Notes under the pieces: model-generated
The model's database searches: none
What the model saw: the letters and a program-made list of their open reading frames with translations, nothing else
What the model was told of the DNA's origin: nothing
Assembly: GCA_019137255.1 (NCBI GenBank)
Contig: WPDH01000053.1
Location: forward strand, 175,989-239,988
Direction of reading: 5' to 3'
Source of the DNA: Corinectria fuckeliana
Lineage: Eukaryota > Ascomycota > Sordariomycetes > Hypocreales > Nectriaceae
Length of the DNA: 64,000 nucleotides
Made by a program: the position numbers and the translations under genes
Shown: piece by piece, positions 34,066 to 45,760 of the stretch
Position numbering within the stretch: position 1 is the first letter of the stretch
Layout: the number at the start of each line of letters is the position of its first letter

Positions 34066-36402
34066 CTAGTTGAAATCCGCAGTGCCTTGTGCGTTCGGGT
34101 CAGGTTCGCCGTGAACCTCGTAGAATTGCAGGAACCGAGCCTCTGCCCTCGTCCTGCTCGCTTCGTCTAGTTCAGTCTGAGCGGCACCATTTTCCTTAGC
34201 ACTATCACCGCCCTTCGAGAGCTTCGCAACTGACGGTGGTCTATTGAACCGGTTAGAACTTCTGTGTTGTCGTCTCACATGTATGGGGTTAGTACTTACC
34301 CAAAGAGTTCCCGGTCCACCTGCAAGAACGTCTTCATTGAGTCCTTATCACCGCATTGAATCAGGTAGTTCAGGTACACCTGGGCCAGCTCCTTCTTAGC
34401 GACAGCCGAGAGGCGACTGCGCTCTCGAAGCTCTTCAAATACTTGCTTCACCCGTTCGCCTTGTTGCGAAGGCGCTTCGATGTTCGTCGGCTGCTCTAGC
34501 TCAAATTGGAACCATCTGTCCCAGAACAGGCGGCTGTCTGCGTACCACTGCACGTTCTTGAGGAAGACGGCCCGGGCCTCTTCGACTGAGCCTTTAACCT
34601 TCCACAGCAGAAGAGCCCATTCCGCCACCAACGCTGCCTTGGTGTATATGTCCACAGTGGGAGCATCGATGTGGTCCTTGTAAACTTGGATAGCTGCCTC
34701 AATACCGTTCTGCCTCCGCTCGACGTTGGCCCAAGACACAATGACCTCGGTGCAGTCAGGTACCTTGAGCAAGATGGCCGCGTGGATGTCCAGGGCGATC
34801 TGAGGTCGGCCAGTGCTCTCTTCAAAGTACGCCCACTGCATCCGGATACCGGGTCGACTCACTGGCACAAACATTACTGAGGCCCGGAGGTAAATGTTTC
34901 GCACCTCCTCTTCCTTCCCTGCCTGTCCCGACATCCATCGAGCATACCGGAACCAGAATTCGTCGTAAAAGGCGCAGGTGACGATACACCGCTCGTACAG
35001 GGCGACGATTCGTCCATAGTCACCCTCGGTTTCCTCAAAATCCAAGTACTTTCGCCAGTTGGCAAGTTGAGAATGCTCCAACGGCGTGACATGGAAGTAC
35101 GGTCGCTTGACCTCTGACTCGTACGTCCAGCGCTTCGAAACCTCGTTCTGGGTTGCCGTGAACACTTCATAGTACAGGTTGTCGATCTTGCCTCGAATTT
35201 CTCTCTCAATCTCCAACTCTGGCTTCGGTGCTCCGCCATAAGCCAAGGCTTCCGCCTCGACCTCAGACTTGAAACCATCCAGGACATCGGCGGACACCAC
35301 CTCGGGCATGGGGCGACTGTGCGAGAGAGATCGGAAACGTTCGTAGTATCGGGCGTACTGATGCATGGGAATTCGGATAACACGGGCATGGATAGCGTAG
35401 ATGCGATCCTGAGCTTCCTGGCGCTCTTCGTACTCGATGTACTTGTCCCAGAAAGGGTGGGCCAAGAAATCCAAGCCAACCAAAGTCGAGCCACGTTCAA
35501 AGAGCCTAGGCGATCAGGTTAGAGGAAACTTCACGAATTGAGGATCGGGTTGGGGTATAGGAACGGAGAGGATCAGTACAGAGGGGGAAATGGTTGTGCG
35601 AGTGTGTGGCAAAACCGAGATCAAGTTCCTCCGATCAGGGACGTGTGATGCGCCTTGGCGACTTGTTCAGAACGAGCACGGAGGAAATCAACAGAGCCTG
35701 GCAGAGAGCGTGAGAGAGCATCCCGTAATGGGGGCTACTGCAGGCATATCTCACCATGCGACAATGTTGAAGGTGAAGTGTGTAAAGTCATCGAGATGTG
35801 TCGACCGAGGCGAAGCCGGTGAAGTGGGATGCTGCGCCGACAGGCATGTTAAGGGGAGGGGAAGGAAATCATCCAAACAAGACTTACTCTCTGACGAGGT
35901 GTGGGTCATGGGTCGTCTCCATTTTGAAGGAGCAGTAATCCGTCCACAAGTCGACAGAATTGGTAATGCTGGCGCATCCCCGTTCGTAGACCTAGGTATC
36001 CGTCAGCAAAACTCGTCCGGCGCGCAACCAATGCCACTTGCCACTCACCATCTCGGCCGACTCGGGGCCAGCAATGTTGAACTCCATGTCGGCGTACTTT
36101 TTCCAGTAGCCGAACAAGAGAGGGAACTTGAGGAGGAATCTGTCGTACGCATCGCGGAATGTCGCAAGTGCCTGCGGGCTGGAGTTGCGGTTCAAGCCGC
36201 CTTCGAGCGTTTCGCAAGCTTTGATGAGATTTTCCCAATTTTCGAAGTTGTCCGGGTCGGCCTCCTGTTGCGAAGACGTAGTCAGTTGAGAGAAGAGAAC
36301 ACGAAGAACTTTGGAGCCTGCAAGACATACCACCTCGGCATTGTGCTTTCGCACCGTCGCGTACTCCTCGTCGGAGCCGCCATAGTGGCCAAAGTCACTC
36401 AT
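34066..36402 (-). CDS. prp39: Pre-mRNA splicing factor Prp39 (U1 snRNP, HAT repeats)
   Basis: Exons are 36402-36331, 36264-36049, 35991-35888, 35505-34300 and 34240-34066, giving 590 residues. The first ATG after the frame opens is at 36402. The protein is built of HAT (half-a-TPR) repeats with the expected aromatic spacing, e.g. ENWENLIKACE, FGYWKKYADMEF, HPFWDKYIEYEERQ, FWFRYARWM and LFWDRWFQFELEQ. Known role: a U1 snRNP component needed for 5' splice-site recognition. Intron 3 is 382 nt, much longer than the others. For the last intron I chose the acceptor CAATAG (59 nt, with CTAAC 12 bases upstream) over CACAG (38 nt); the frame stays open either way. Confidence 0.9.
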
Positions 36403-37999
36403 GTCGTTCAAATAACCGAATGCGTGTGTCGCGTTCAGCGATTGATCAGGATCGGGAGATGCGCGCGTGGCTAGGATGATGGTTAAGGGTGCTTGGAGAT
36501 AACGAAGCTGACAAAACTGGTGATGGAGGCTCGAGGCTGTGAGGATCGCGAAGTGGAAGGGGCTGGTGGTTCGCGCGTTGGTCGACGACCGGGTCTTTTT
36601 CGGGTCGGTACCTATCTGAAATGTACTTCAGCCGCTCTTGCTGCACGTGTGCCTCGACAATCCCTGCTAAAAAGAGCCTATTTCAGCTAGCAAAGCTGCA
36701 GCTAATCACTAACGTTACAAAAGCCACAAGTCTCACTGCCACCTACAGCTCACAGCTACTCCCACCGGGCCAACAATCTGCCGGTTTCCCAACTGACTAA
36801 GCATTTTATTTTATTTTTCGTACAGCGATTGATATTTTCTCGACGGCCGAGGCTTGGCCAAAATTTCTTTCTTTTATAACATAAAATAGCTGATGATGAT
36901 TCTCACACAAATATTATGATAGGAAGAGACTGAACGCTCTCTCAATAGAGAGAGCATGATCTCAATGTCGAATCTGAAGCCTTGTCAATCCATTTGTTTT
37001 TGCACATTTCCTCTTTCATACCTCTTTAACTATCCCATCCTGGCATTGGAATTTTCTCTCCGCAAGATTTCGGGTTGCTTAGATGGTGATGATTCAAGCT
37101 GTTTATCTAGCCACCCGAAATCTGCGGCATCGAGCATTGGCAAGCGTAATTCGCAGTGTCCCGTTGTCCTCTGCCTGGTTTTACTCATGGGCCTAATGAA
37201 GCAATGGCCTCAATGAATTGGCATTGTATGCCCTGCTTTGAAGTTGTGTTTTTTTTTTTGTCCACGTCGTTGTTGGATCCGAGTCTAGTCCAATATTTCG
37301 TAGATAGGCCTAACCACTCATCGACTGCAAGCCCGGCTAGCACAGTTTCTCGTGTCCTTGCATGAAGTACAACATCTGCCGTGTGCAGAGCAAAGTCGAG
37401 TGTCTTGTCAACGTGTCTGAGGCTACAGTGAGTGCATGACTCCGGGGGTTGTGTCTACGAAATACGACATCCCGTATCTTGCTGTTGTCTTGATATCAGA
37501 GTTCGCTATCCACGCAGCCAAGCACGCCCAACGTGCTACATTAATCTGACTGCTATAACCCAAAGTCGGGTTTTTATTTGACTCCTGATTACGCAGACCA
37601 GAGAATCGCGCGGTGACGACAATTGGTTCGTTCCATGATACCGCGTAATGGCTAGAAGAGGCGTCCTCGTACCTAGAGACACGGTACCTGTAGTGGAGCC
37701 CTGTCCCAAAGCCCCGGCCAGCCCAGCAACGTCATGCTAAAAGCAAGCAGGGTTGCGCAGGGGTCATTTCCAGCGACCTCCAAGCCCAAAGCTTCCATCT
37801 CAACGACAAACGAACAATCCGTGGCTCCGTCGCATCCGCCCAGAAGCAGACCCTTTCTTGCTCCCTTCCCACGTGTCAACAGACGGCCATGGGCTAGCAG
37901 AGTCGCTGATGCCATCTCGAAATCGCTCCGTCGCAGCCTAGTCCGTCCGCCGCCCATGTCCCGGTCTCCTTCAACATCCGCCTCCATATCCATACCACC
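36403..37999. other. Divergent intergenic region, Prp39 / synaptojanin-like (1.6 kb)
   Basis: This holds both promoters. AT-rich sequence at 36800-36960 includes the small hairpin GCTCTCTCAATAGAGAGAGC. No gene is visible. Confidence 0.5.
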
Positions 38000-40900
38000 A
38001 TGGAATATCCCCCAGCTTCAATGGGCTCCCAGGCCATCGCCCCCGAGAAATCGTGCGAGCTCTATATTCGCGACTACCCTCACCGATCCATAGCCATCGT
38101 CTCCTCCTCGCATGCCTTGGTTCTACGATACACTGCCTCGACCAGTGAATCCATCGCCAACGGTTCGCTTACATCGGTTGTTGCCTCGGCCAGGCCCCGC
38201 GGGAATGGCGGAGAGTCGCTCGTCTCCAAGTGCATGGTCGAGTTTGCACCTGTTTCGAAACGTCTGCTACAGGACTACCGCCGCCTGACCCATCGACCGG
38301 TTTACGGAACGTTAGGGTTGATTGCCGTCAACGGCGAAGTCTTCATCTCCGTCATCACGGATGCCTCCAGAGCGGCCACCGTTCGACCAGGCGAGACAGT
38401 CGAGCGCATTGCCGGCGTTGCTTTCTACTGCTTGAGCAGCGCCGATTATGACGATGTCGTGCCCCTCGAATCCCTCGAGCTCGAATTCTCCGATGCCGCC
38501 TCTGTCCACACCCAGTCGTCCGCCTACGGCCCAGGCTTAAGCCGGAGAGAGGTGGCAGTAGAGCATCCCTGCCACGATCTTCGCAACATCCTCAGCAATG
38601 GATCGTTCTACTACAGCACGGACTTTGACGTCACCAACAGAGTGCAGGACAGGTACGTGGAAGGGTTCGTTGCTCTTGGTGGCCCCAGGCTAACTAGCAT
38701 CAGGCCGATAAACTCCAACTCGTTTGAGATCGACAACTTCGACGACGTATTCCTATGGAACTCGTTTATGATTAGTCCCCTCGTGCAGTTCCGCTCACGG
38801 CTCATGCCGCATGAACGAGAAGCCCTCGATGCCTCCCGAATTCTCACATCAGCAATTCGCGGCTTCTGTAAGACCATGACCATTCCGCAAAGCTCTTCGC
38901 CACTCAAGGTATCCAAAACCGGGATGCCCTCGTACATGACCCTCATCTCGCGGCTTTCCTGTAGAAGAGCAGGGACTCGCTTCAACGCTCGAGGCATTGA
39001 CGACGACGGCCATGTGGCCAACTTTGTCGAGACGGAAACAACCTTCTGGAGCCCTTCAGGAACCCTGTTCTCGTATGCGCAAGTCCGAGGGTCTGTCCCT
39101 GTCTTCTGGGAACAGGCAGCAGACCTGATACCGGGACGACAAAAGATTACTGTTACTCGGTCTCCGGATGGCACGCAGCCAGCCTTTAACAAGCATTTCG
39201 AGGAACTGGAGCAAACCTACGGCGCGGTCCACATTATCAACCTTCTCAGCGAATCCAAGCCAGGAGAGGTCGAACTTAGCACTCTGTATAGAAACGGGGT
39301 CAGACACTGTCCGCTGAGTCGGCCAGGCCCAGATGGTTCGTGGGATCATGCGCTTCTGCGCGAAACCCACTACGATTTCCATGCCGAGACCAAAGGCCCT
39401 GCCGGATACGAGGCGGCGCGAGAAATCCGGAGATATATCGAGGATTCGACGGACGGCTTTGCATATTTCCTCTCCGAGGAGACTAACGATCCAAGCGAGG
39501 GAGTTCATGGGTCCGCACACCATCGTCTGGTTGTGGTCCTCCAGCAAGAAGGCGTCTTTCGAACCAACTGTCTTGATTGCCTCGATCGAACAAACCTCAT
39601 CCAGACTCTCATCTCGCAGATGGCGGTGGAGGCTTTCCTAGGGCACAGAGGCGAGTTTGCAGCATCCGATTTCTGGATGAGGCACTCTAGTCTCTGGGCA
39701 GACAATGGCGACTCGCTCTCCAAGATCTATGCCGGAACCGGCGCGTTGAAGTCGTCATTTACTCGCCATGGAAAGATGTCCCTGTCGGGAGCGGTTGCTG
39801 ACGTGCGCAAGTCTGTTCAGCGCATTTACCACAACAACTTCCTTGACCCTTCTCGACAAATCACAATCGACATGCTATTGGGTCGCCTCGTTGGGCAGGC
39901 CCCCGTTCACCTCTTCGACCCCATCAGTGATTTTGTATCAGTCGAGCTAGCAAAGCGAAATGCCGAGTTCTCGTCAAAGAACAGCATAAACATGTGGGTG
40001 GGTACGTTCAACCTCAACGGGCGGACCGACGGCATCGATCACGATCTGTCACCATGGCTTTTCCCAGCGTCGATGGGCGACGCCCAGCCAGAGATATACG
40101 TGGTCGGGTTCCAGGAAATCGTCGAGTTGAGTCCACAGCAGATCATGAACAGCGATCCAACTCGGAAGCACATGTGGGAAACGGCTGTCAAGGGCAATCT
40201 GAATGAGCGGCAGAAGCGGCTAGGGGGTGAGAAGTACGTGTTGCTACGAAGCGGGCAGCTAGTTGGCGCAGCGCTTTGCATCTTTGTCAAGACGTCGGCG
40301 CTCGCCAACATTAAGAACGTTGAGGGCAGCGTCAAGAAAACCGGAATGTCTGGAATGGCCGGGAACAAGGGTGCGGTTGCGATTCGGTTCGACTACGCCA
40401 ACACCCACATCTGTTTTGTCACGGCACACTTGGCAGCCGGGTTCGCAAACTACGATGAACGAAACCGGGATTATGCGACAATCCACCATGGGCTGCGCTT
40501 CCAGAGAAACCGGAGCATCGACGATCATGGTGAGTCTTCTTACCAGAAAGGCGTCCCATTATCATCGTCTTATGCTTGTTTGCTAACTGAAGGCAGACGC
40601 TGTCGTATGGCTGGGTGACTTTAACTACCGCATTGGTCTAGGCCTCGACACGGCACGCGGCCTGGTTAAGAAGCGGGAATACGGTATTTTGTATGAGAAC
40701 GACCAGTTGAATCTGCAGATGGTTGCTGGGCTATCATTCCCCTTCTACTCGGAGGCTCGCATCACCTTTGCGCCGACGTACAAGTTTGACATTGGCACCG
40801 ACGAATACGACACATCGTAAGCTTCTTCCGTGCGCTCTCTGTCCAGATAGAAAGACATTGGCTGACGTGTTGAATCAGTGAGAAGGCCCGCATCCCGGCT

Positions 40901-42175
40901 TGGACGGACCGTATTCTACGGAAGGGATCTAACCTCAGACAAGTGCTGTACGACTCGGCACCTCTCAAGTTCTCGGACCATCGGCCCGTGCATGCCCTGT
41001 TTGAGTGCACTGTGAGTGTGGTTGATGAAGCATTGCGGGAGTCGATCAGCCAGGACCTATACCAGCGACGGAAAGCCGATGTTGGAGATTCAATTGCTCA
41101 CATGGGCGGTGGTGGTGATGACACCGAAGATGAAGACCTCATTGGCTACGATTCCGTCGAGCCTGGTCTCCCGCCGGCGAGCTCGGACCGACAGAAATGG
41201 TGGCTCGACAACAAGCAGCCTGCTCGTGCTGCGGTAGCTATCCCCAAAGACCGAAGCGGGCAGGCGATGGGCCTCAACCCCAGCCGTCCATCCAACCCGT
41301 TCGGCCAAACGGAGGAGCAAGACTGGATCTCGATCCCCAGGTCTTCGTCCAAGGCTTCCCTCTCGAGCATGTCGAGCTCTCCGTTTGAAAAGGTCACCCT
41401 TCCGCACGCCATGGGGTCGTCCGCTTCGAGCATCCCGCCCCGAAAGCTACCTCCCCCGTTTGACCCGGCGGCTCCTCTCCCCGCCAAGGTCGGGCGGATG
41501 GTCCTCAGTGACGATCACGGACCCAGCAGCCGGGGCGAAACCCCTCCGCCTCCTCCTCCTCGGCGTCAAACGGGGGGCTTGGGTCTCCCGGCCACAGCAG
41601 TGCCTGGGCTTAATAGGGCATCTACCCAGCCGCTGCATGCGCCGCTCCGGCCCAAGTCGGCCGCTTCGCATGCATCGCATTCATCTCACAGTGTCAAGGG
41701 TGGGAAATCTCCGCCGCCCGTGGCGAAGAAACCAGCTCACCTAGCTACGATATCGCCCTCGGCAAGCCCGGTGCTTAACTACGGCCCCATGGACGACGAC
41801 GACGACGAAGATGATGACTTCCGGCCGCCCTTGCCCACACGTGCTGCCACTTCAGGCCTTTCGAGCAGCTCACCGGCGTACGGGCAGCCTACGAGGCCGA
41901 GGAAGCCCGTGGCACCGCCGAAACCTGGTATAAACGGGTGGGGGGCCAAGGCGTCGGGGGCACCCATCGGAGCAGTGGGACTGCCCGGCATGACGGTTGG
42001 TAACACTCGGCCGATGGTCACGGCGCGGCGGGTGCCAGCGCCAGTACCGCAGGCGCAGCAGATGCATAGCAATATCAACGGCAATGGCAATGGCAATGTG
42101 GACCTGCTAGACTCACTGGATGAAGGTCAGGAGGTGGGAGGGTGGGAGACGCTGAAGCCAAGCACGAGAGCGTGA
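38000..42175 (+). CDS. Synaptojanin-like inositol polyphosphate 5-phosphatase (SAC1 + 5-phosphatase domains)
   Basis: Exons are 38000-40529, 40597-40816 and 40879-42175, giving 1348 residues; introns are 67 and 62 nt. The N-terminal SAC1 phosphatase domain opens with CELYIRDYPHRSIAI and contains the CX5R(T) active site NCLDCLDRTN, with Cys524 and Arg530. The central 5-phosphatase domain shows WVGTFNLNGR, VGFQEIVELS, WLGDFNYRI, PAWTDRIL and FSDHRPVHALFE. The C-terminal 330 residues are Pro/Ser-rich with PPPPPRR-type stretches that could bind SH3 proteins. In yeast this family (Inp51/52/53) removes phosphates from PI(4,5)P2 and monophosphoinositides at endocytic and trans-Golgi membranes. I cannot tell which yeast paralogue it matches best. 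Confidence 0.93.
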
Positions 42176-44086
42176 GAGTGCAAGAGCAAGAGCGGGAAAG
42201 TGAATTGGGACGGAAAGCATGGAAATGATTGGGTTGGCGTTATAGCGAGGCATGAGGTATCAATGAGGTATTAGCATAAACTACCTACCTAGCTGGTAGA
42301 CGCACTGTTTAACAAAGGAAGAAGTAGGGATAGGATAAGATAAGTCAAAAGTGTTTCGGACCCCAGGATTGAGATGAGAGTCAATGAACCAAGAGTTAGA
42401 CGGCAAACGAGACTGAATAATGATGGGGTGAGTCTTGTAGAGGTAGCAAGCCACGAGGGCATCATGGCTGGTCATGCAAGTAAGTCATGTGCAGCGCTCG
42501 TGAGCACCGTCTCGGACAGCCCTACGCGTGCCTAGATTAACTACTAGTAGGTAGACTACCTACCTGGGATACGGACTAACTCAGACCAAAGGGAACAATG
42601 CTAACCTCAAATGCGTCGGTCGTACGTCAAAGGTCACGGCTGAATAAGAAGCAACAGACAATGGGTCCGGTCGACTCGAGCGCAGACGAACGAAACTCCC
42701 CGTCGACGCCAAAAGACCAGACGCCACCGCCACAGAGGCGCAGGGGGGGAAGTTTCATCAGTCTAGAAGCGTTCGTTCATGACTCTTGTCAGGACTCGGG
42801 GACTCGGACGGACCGTCCTTGGCGGGAGAACAGCGCCCGCTTCTCGCGCATCCCTTTGACCCTTCTGCGTATTGCCCGCTGGCGGTTGCCGTTGGATACC
42901 TACTATGTAGGTCTAGTAATACCAAGGTAACATGGCTACCCTGCAGCCTTCTCTCATGACCTGTTTTCCCCTCCCGATTCGACAAACGAGTCAAGCAAGG
43001 AGCAAGTATGCATGATTCTCCTGCGCGGTGCTGTTCCCTTCAGTTGCTCTCAAGAAGAAACAGGGCTCTCAAGCCTCCAGCTCCCTTGTCCCTTGTCCCG
43101 ATTCTTTTTTTTTCTTCTCCTTTTTATTGCACATATTCGTACACAGAACTTCCCTTCCCTTCCCCACAGCTGCGGCTACCCTACCTTATCTATCTATCAT
43201 ACCATAATCTCCATCACGGGACGTCCCTTATCAATCATCCAATCCACGCATAAATCCGTTCCAGCCTTCTCCTCGCCGCGCATCACAGTTCCCACACCGC
43301 CCCCCCGTTCACGCCGCCTCGTCCTTTTTTCTTCCTCTTCTAGCAAGCAGTAATTTAGCAGCGGCGGCGGCCAGTGGCTACAAACACTTCCTATAGTCAA
43401 AAAGTCAATAGTCCAGACAATTTAAAGAAAGAACAAAAAGAAAAAAAGAAAAAAAAAGGGATAAAAATATAGCACAGAAATCCAAGAGTAACACAACAAG
43501 CCCAGCGGTCGGCTCAGCGCGCGCGCGCCAAACTCGGGTGGTCGGACGCCCCTTCACCAAAATAAAGCTGCCAAGGGTCACGACTCGATCCAACCAACCA
43601 ACCTCCTTCTCTTAACTCGGAGCGTGAGAAAATCGCAATCTCTCTTGCTGCGCGCACTACGAAGAGTAACCCCCTCATCTTCCTCCTCCCCGCTTCTTTT
43701 GTCTTCTTCAAATAATTATTTCGACGCCTCATTGTGTGTAATATATATTGGTGTTCATGTTTGGGGCGTCGATCTTTTGTGCTGGGCCGTACTTCCAAAG
43801 GGAGAAAGAAGGAAGCAATACAGCATCCGTCGTTCTGCAGCGCAGACGAGAGCCTGTCGACGCTTTCACTTGGACGAACCACTTGGCGCCGTGCCTTTGA
43901 GAGACTCGGCGAGAGAACCAGACGACAAGCGATCGAGCAGTAACGACTGAGTTGGACTGCTCATTTCCAAGAGAGATAACACGCAAGGGGTCCATCTCCA
44001 AGCGACAAGGGAGGGGAATAATCTTTCACCACCCACTTGACTTCATCATCACCCTCCCTCTCTCCCTCCAACCCACCACCACTATC
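42176..44086. other. Intergenic, promoter of the 182-aa protein gene (1.9 kb)
   Basis: The region holds the 3' UTR of the phosphatase gene, TACCTAC-type motifs near 42280 and 42540-42560, a pyrimidine-rich stretch (43020-43350), an A-rich stretch (43420-43465) and a GCGCGCGCGC run at 43518-43527. No supported gene. Confidence 0.5.
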
Positions 44087-44635
44087 ATGGATCCCCTCGC
44101 CGACTCCAAAGACGCCGGCCTCACGAACCCCCTCATGCCCCCCGCCAAGCAACAGCGCATCCTCATCTGGCGCACCGAGGTCGCCTCGGCCCTGGACCTC
44201 CCGTCGCCCTCGCTCGCCTCGTCGCACTCTTCCTCCTCCGCAGACTCCTCCTCCTCCGCCGCCAGCCCTGGTCCCGGCCCCGGCACCGGCACCGGCCCCG
44301 CTCCCTCCCGACCCCGCGGCTTCTGGAAGCGCCTCAGCTGGCGATTCTCCTCCCGCCATCGCGACGACCCCGCCGGTTCCCCCGACGCCGAGCGCACGTC
44401 CATGTATCGCGAGGACAGGCCGGGGAAGGCTGCCGCCGGGCACCACGTCTACGAGGACGACATCGGCGATCTCCCGGATAAGATCAGTAACGACGGAGCT
44501 GGCAATGGGTTGCGAGACAAGCAGGAGAGGCTGCAACGCGCCGCGAGGTTGCTAAATAAGGGCATGCGAGAGGACGAGGGTGCTGCCGCCATCAAGGCCC
44601 ATCGCAGTTGCAACGGCCAACATTCCTTGGCATAG
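44087..44635 (+). CDS. Unrecognised 182-aa protein, mostly disordered
   Basis: A single-exon frame starts at the ATG in ACTATCATGG (44087), where the pyrimidine-rich leader ends; the frame itself is open further upstream to 43952 without a better start. Residues 1-40 (MDPLADSKDAGLTNPLMPP, then ILIWRTEVASALDLP) look conserved. A Ser/Pro/Gly run (PGPGPGTGTGPAPS) follows, then a basic patch around FWKRLSWRFSSRHR, and a charged helical C-terminus (DKQERLQRAARLLNKGM). Codon bias is strong (GC-ending), like the neighbouring genes. I do not recognise a family and give no function. Confidence 0.55.
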   Translation: MDPLADSKDAGLTNPLMPPAKQQRILIWRTEVASALDLPSPSLASSHSSSSADSSSSAASPGPGPGTGTGPAPSRPRGFWKRLSWRFSSRHRDDPAGSPDAERTSMYREDRPGKAAAGHHVYEDDIGDLPDKISNDGAGNGLRDKQERLQRAARLLNKGMREDEGAAAIKAHRSCNGQHSLA

Positions 44636-45760
44636 TATCCGTAGATCCACTACAGAGTACTCTTACTAGAAGCTCGGGGCACGGCCATAATCATAATATC
44701 ACCAACAGCGGCTGGCGGCTGGCGTCTAGCGTTTGGGAGACGAGGCATGTCGACATGTGTCATGATAGCATTTATTGTTCATTAATCGACGTCTTTACAA
44801 ATAAGCACTGCGCACTCGTGACGATATTTGGCTCTGTTTTCGCAACCCGCCCAACTCCGTCTCATTGCTAGGTAGCCAGGCCTCCAGCCCGCGCAATCAC
44901 CTCATTCTAGACCACAGGCATCGCCCGAGACGAGACAAAGTAGACTCGTTGCGCGAAACGTGGTGCCCGGATAGCCGTAAACGTTGCCCTGACTATGCCC
45001 TATTGCCCGACCGAAACCCGCCTACCGAAAGAGGCGAACCGGACCGGGTGTTTGCACACAGGCGAGGCGGGAGTTGACCTCGGATGACCAAATGGAAATC
45101 GTATCGTCATTCCTTTTCGCTCGATATGCCGTGCAAATCATCAAGACTTGGAACTTTGAGGGGGGGGGGGATTGGGGAAGTTGGATTTGAGGGATTCGAG
45201 GAAAATTCAGAAACTAAAAAACAAAGCTCCTTGTTCTCTTCTCCGGGGGTAAAAACGAACCGACAGCAGAAGAGTCGAGATAAAAATAACATCAAGGGGG
45301 CAGGGTAGGGAAACGGGGGTAAAAGAAACAGCATTTCCATAATGATCCATCGAGAGGAGGGGGGGGCCGCCAAGTGACTTGTTTCTCCATGGTAGTACCC
45401 AAGGGAAAAGAGAGACACTATGTGGGTGACGAGGTAATGGATCGAGGGGGAGCTTTGCGATTTATCTGCCAGGTAGAGACCGTCACCGAGCGTGGCGGTC
45501 GTTTCCGAGTCCGACCGAGGAACAGGACCAAGAATCCATGCCGTGCACCTTCCCTTGCCTGAGCCAAACCCATGATCCTTCCTCTCCCTTGCCATGAAAA
45601 GCAACGCACTGCGCAAATAAAAGCCTCGTACTATCAGCCCGCCCGCCCAAGACAGGCCCAGCTATCCGTGTGTCCGGGGGCGGACAAGAGTTAGCCGGGG
45701 CGAGAACATCTCGGTTCCAGTATGCCGAGATGCATGTGGTATCGGGGATGAGAGAGAAGA
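44636..45760. other. Convergent intergenic region (1.1 kb)
   Basis: This lies between the stop of the 182-aa gene (plus) and the stop of the 14-3-3 gene (minus). It has G-runs at 45162-45171 and 45358-45367. A minus-strand frame at 45107-45616 lacks recognisable features and is probably 3' UTR. Confidence 0.5.

Noticed and set aside
35590..36474. 294-codon plus-strand frame
   Set aside because: Antisense of Prp39 exons 1-3 and intron 3; no recognisable product.
36930..36957. GCTCTCTC...GAGAGAGC hairpin as a terminator
   Set aside because: RNA polymerase II genes do not use hairpin terminators, and it lies in a divergent promoter region; kept only as a note.
43952..44086. N-terminal extension of the 182-aa protein
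   Set aside because: The upstream frame lies in pyrimidine-rich leader sequence with a poor start; the ATG at 44087 has the better context.
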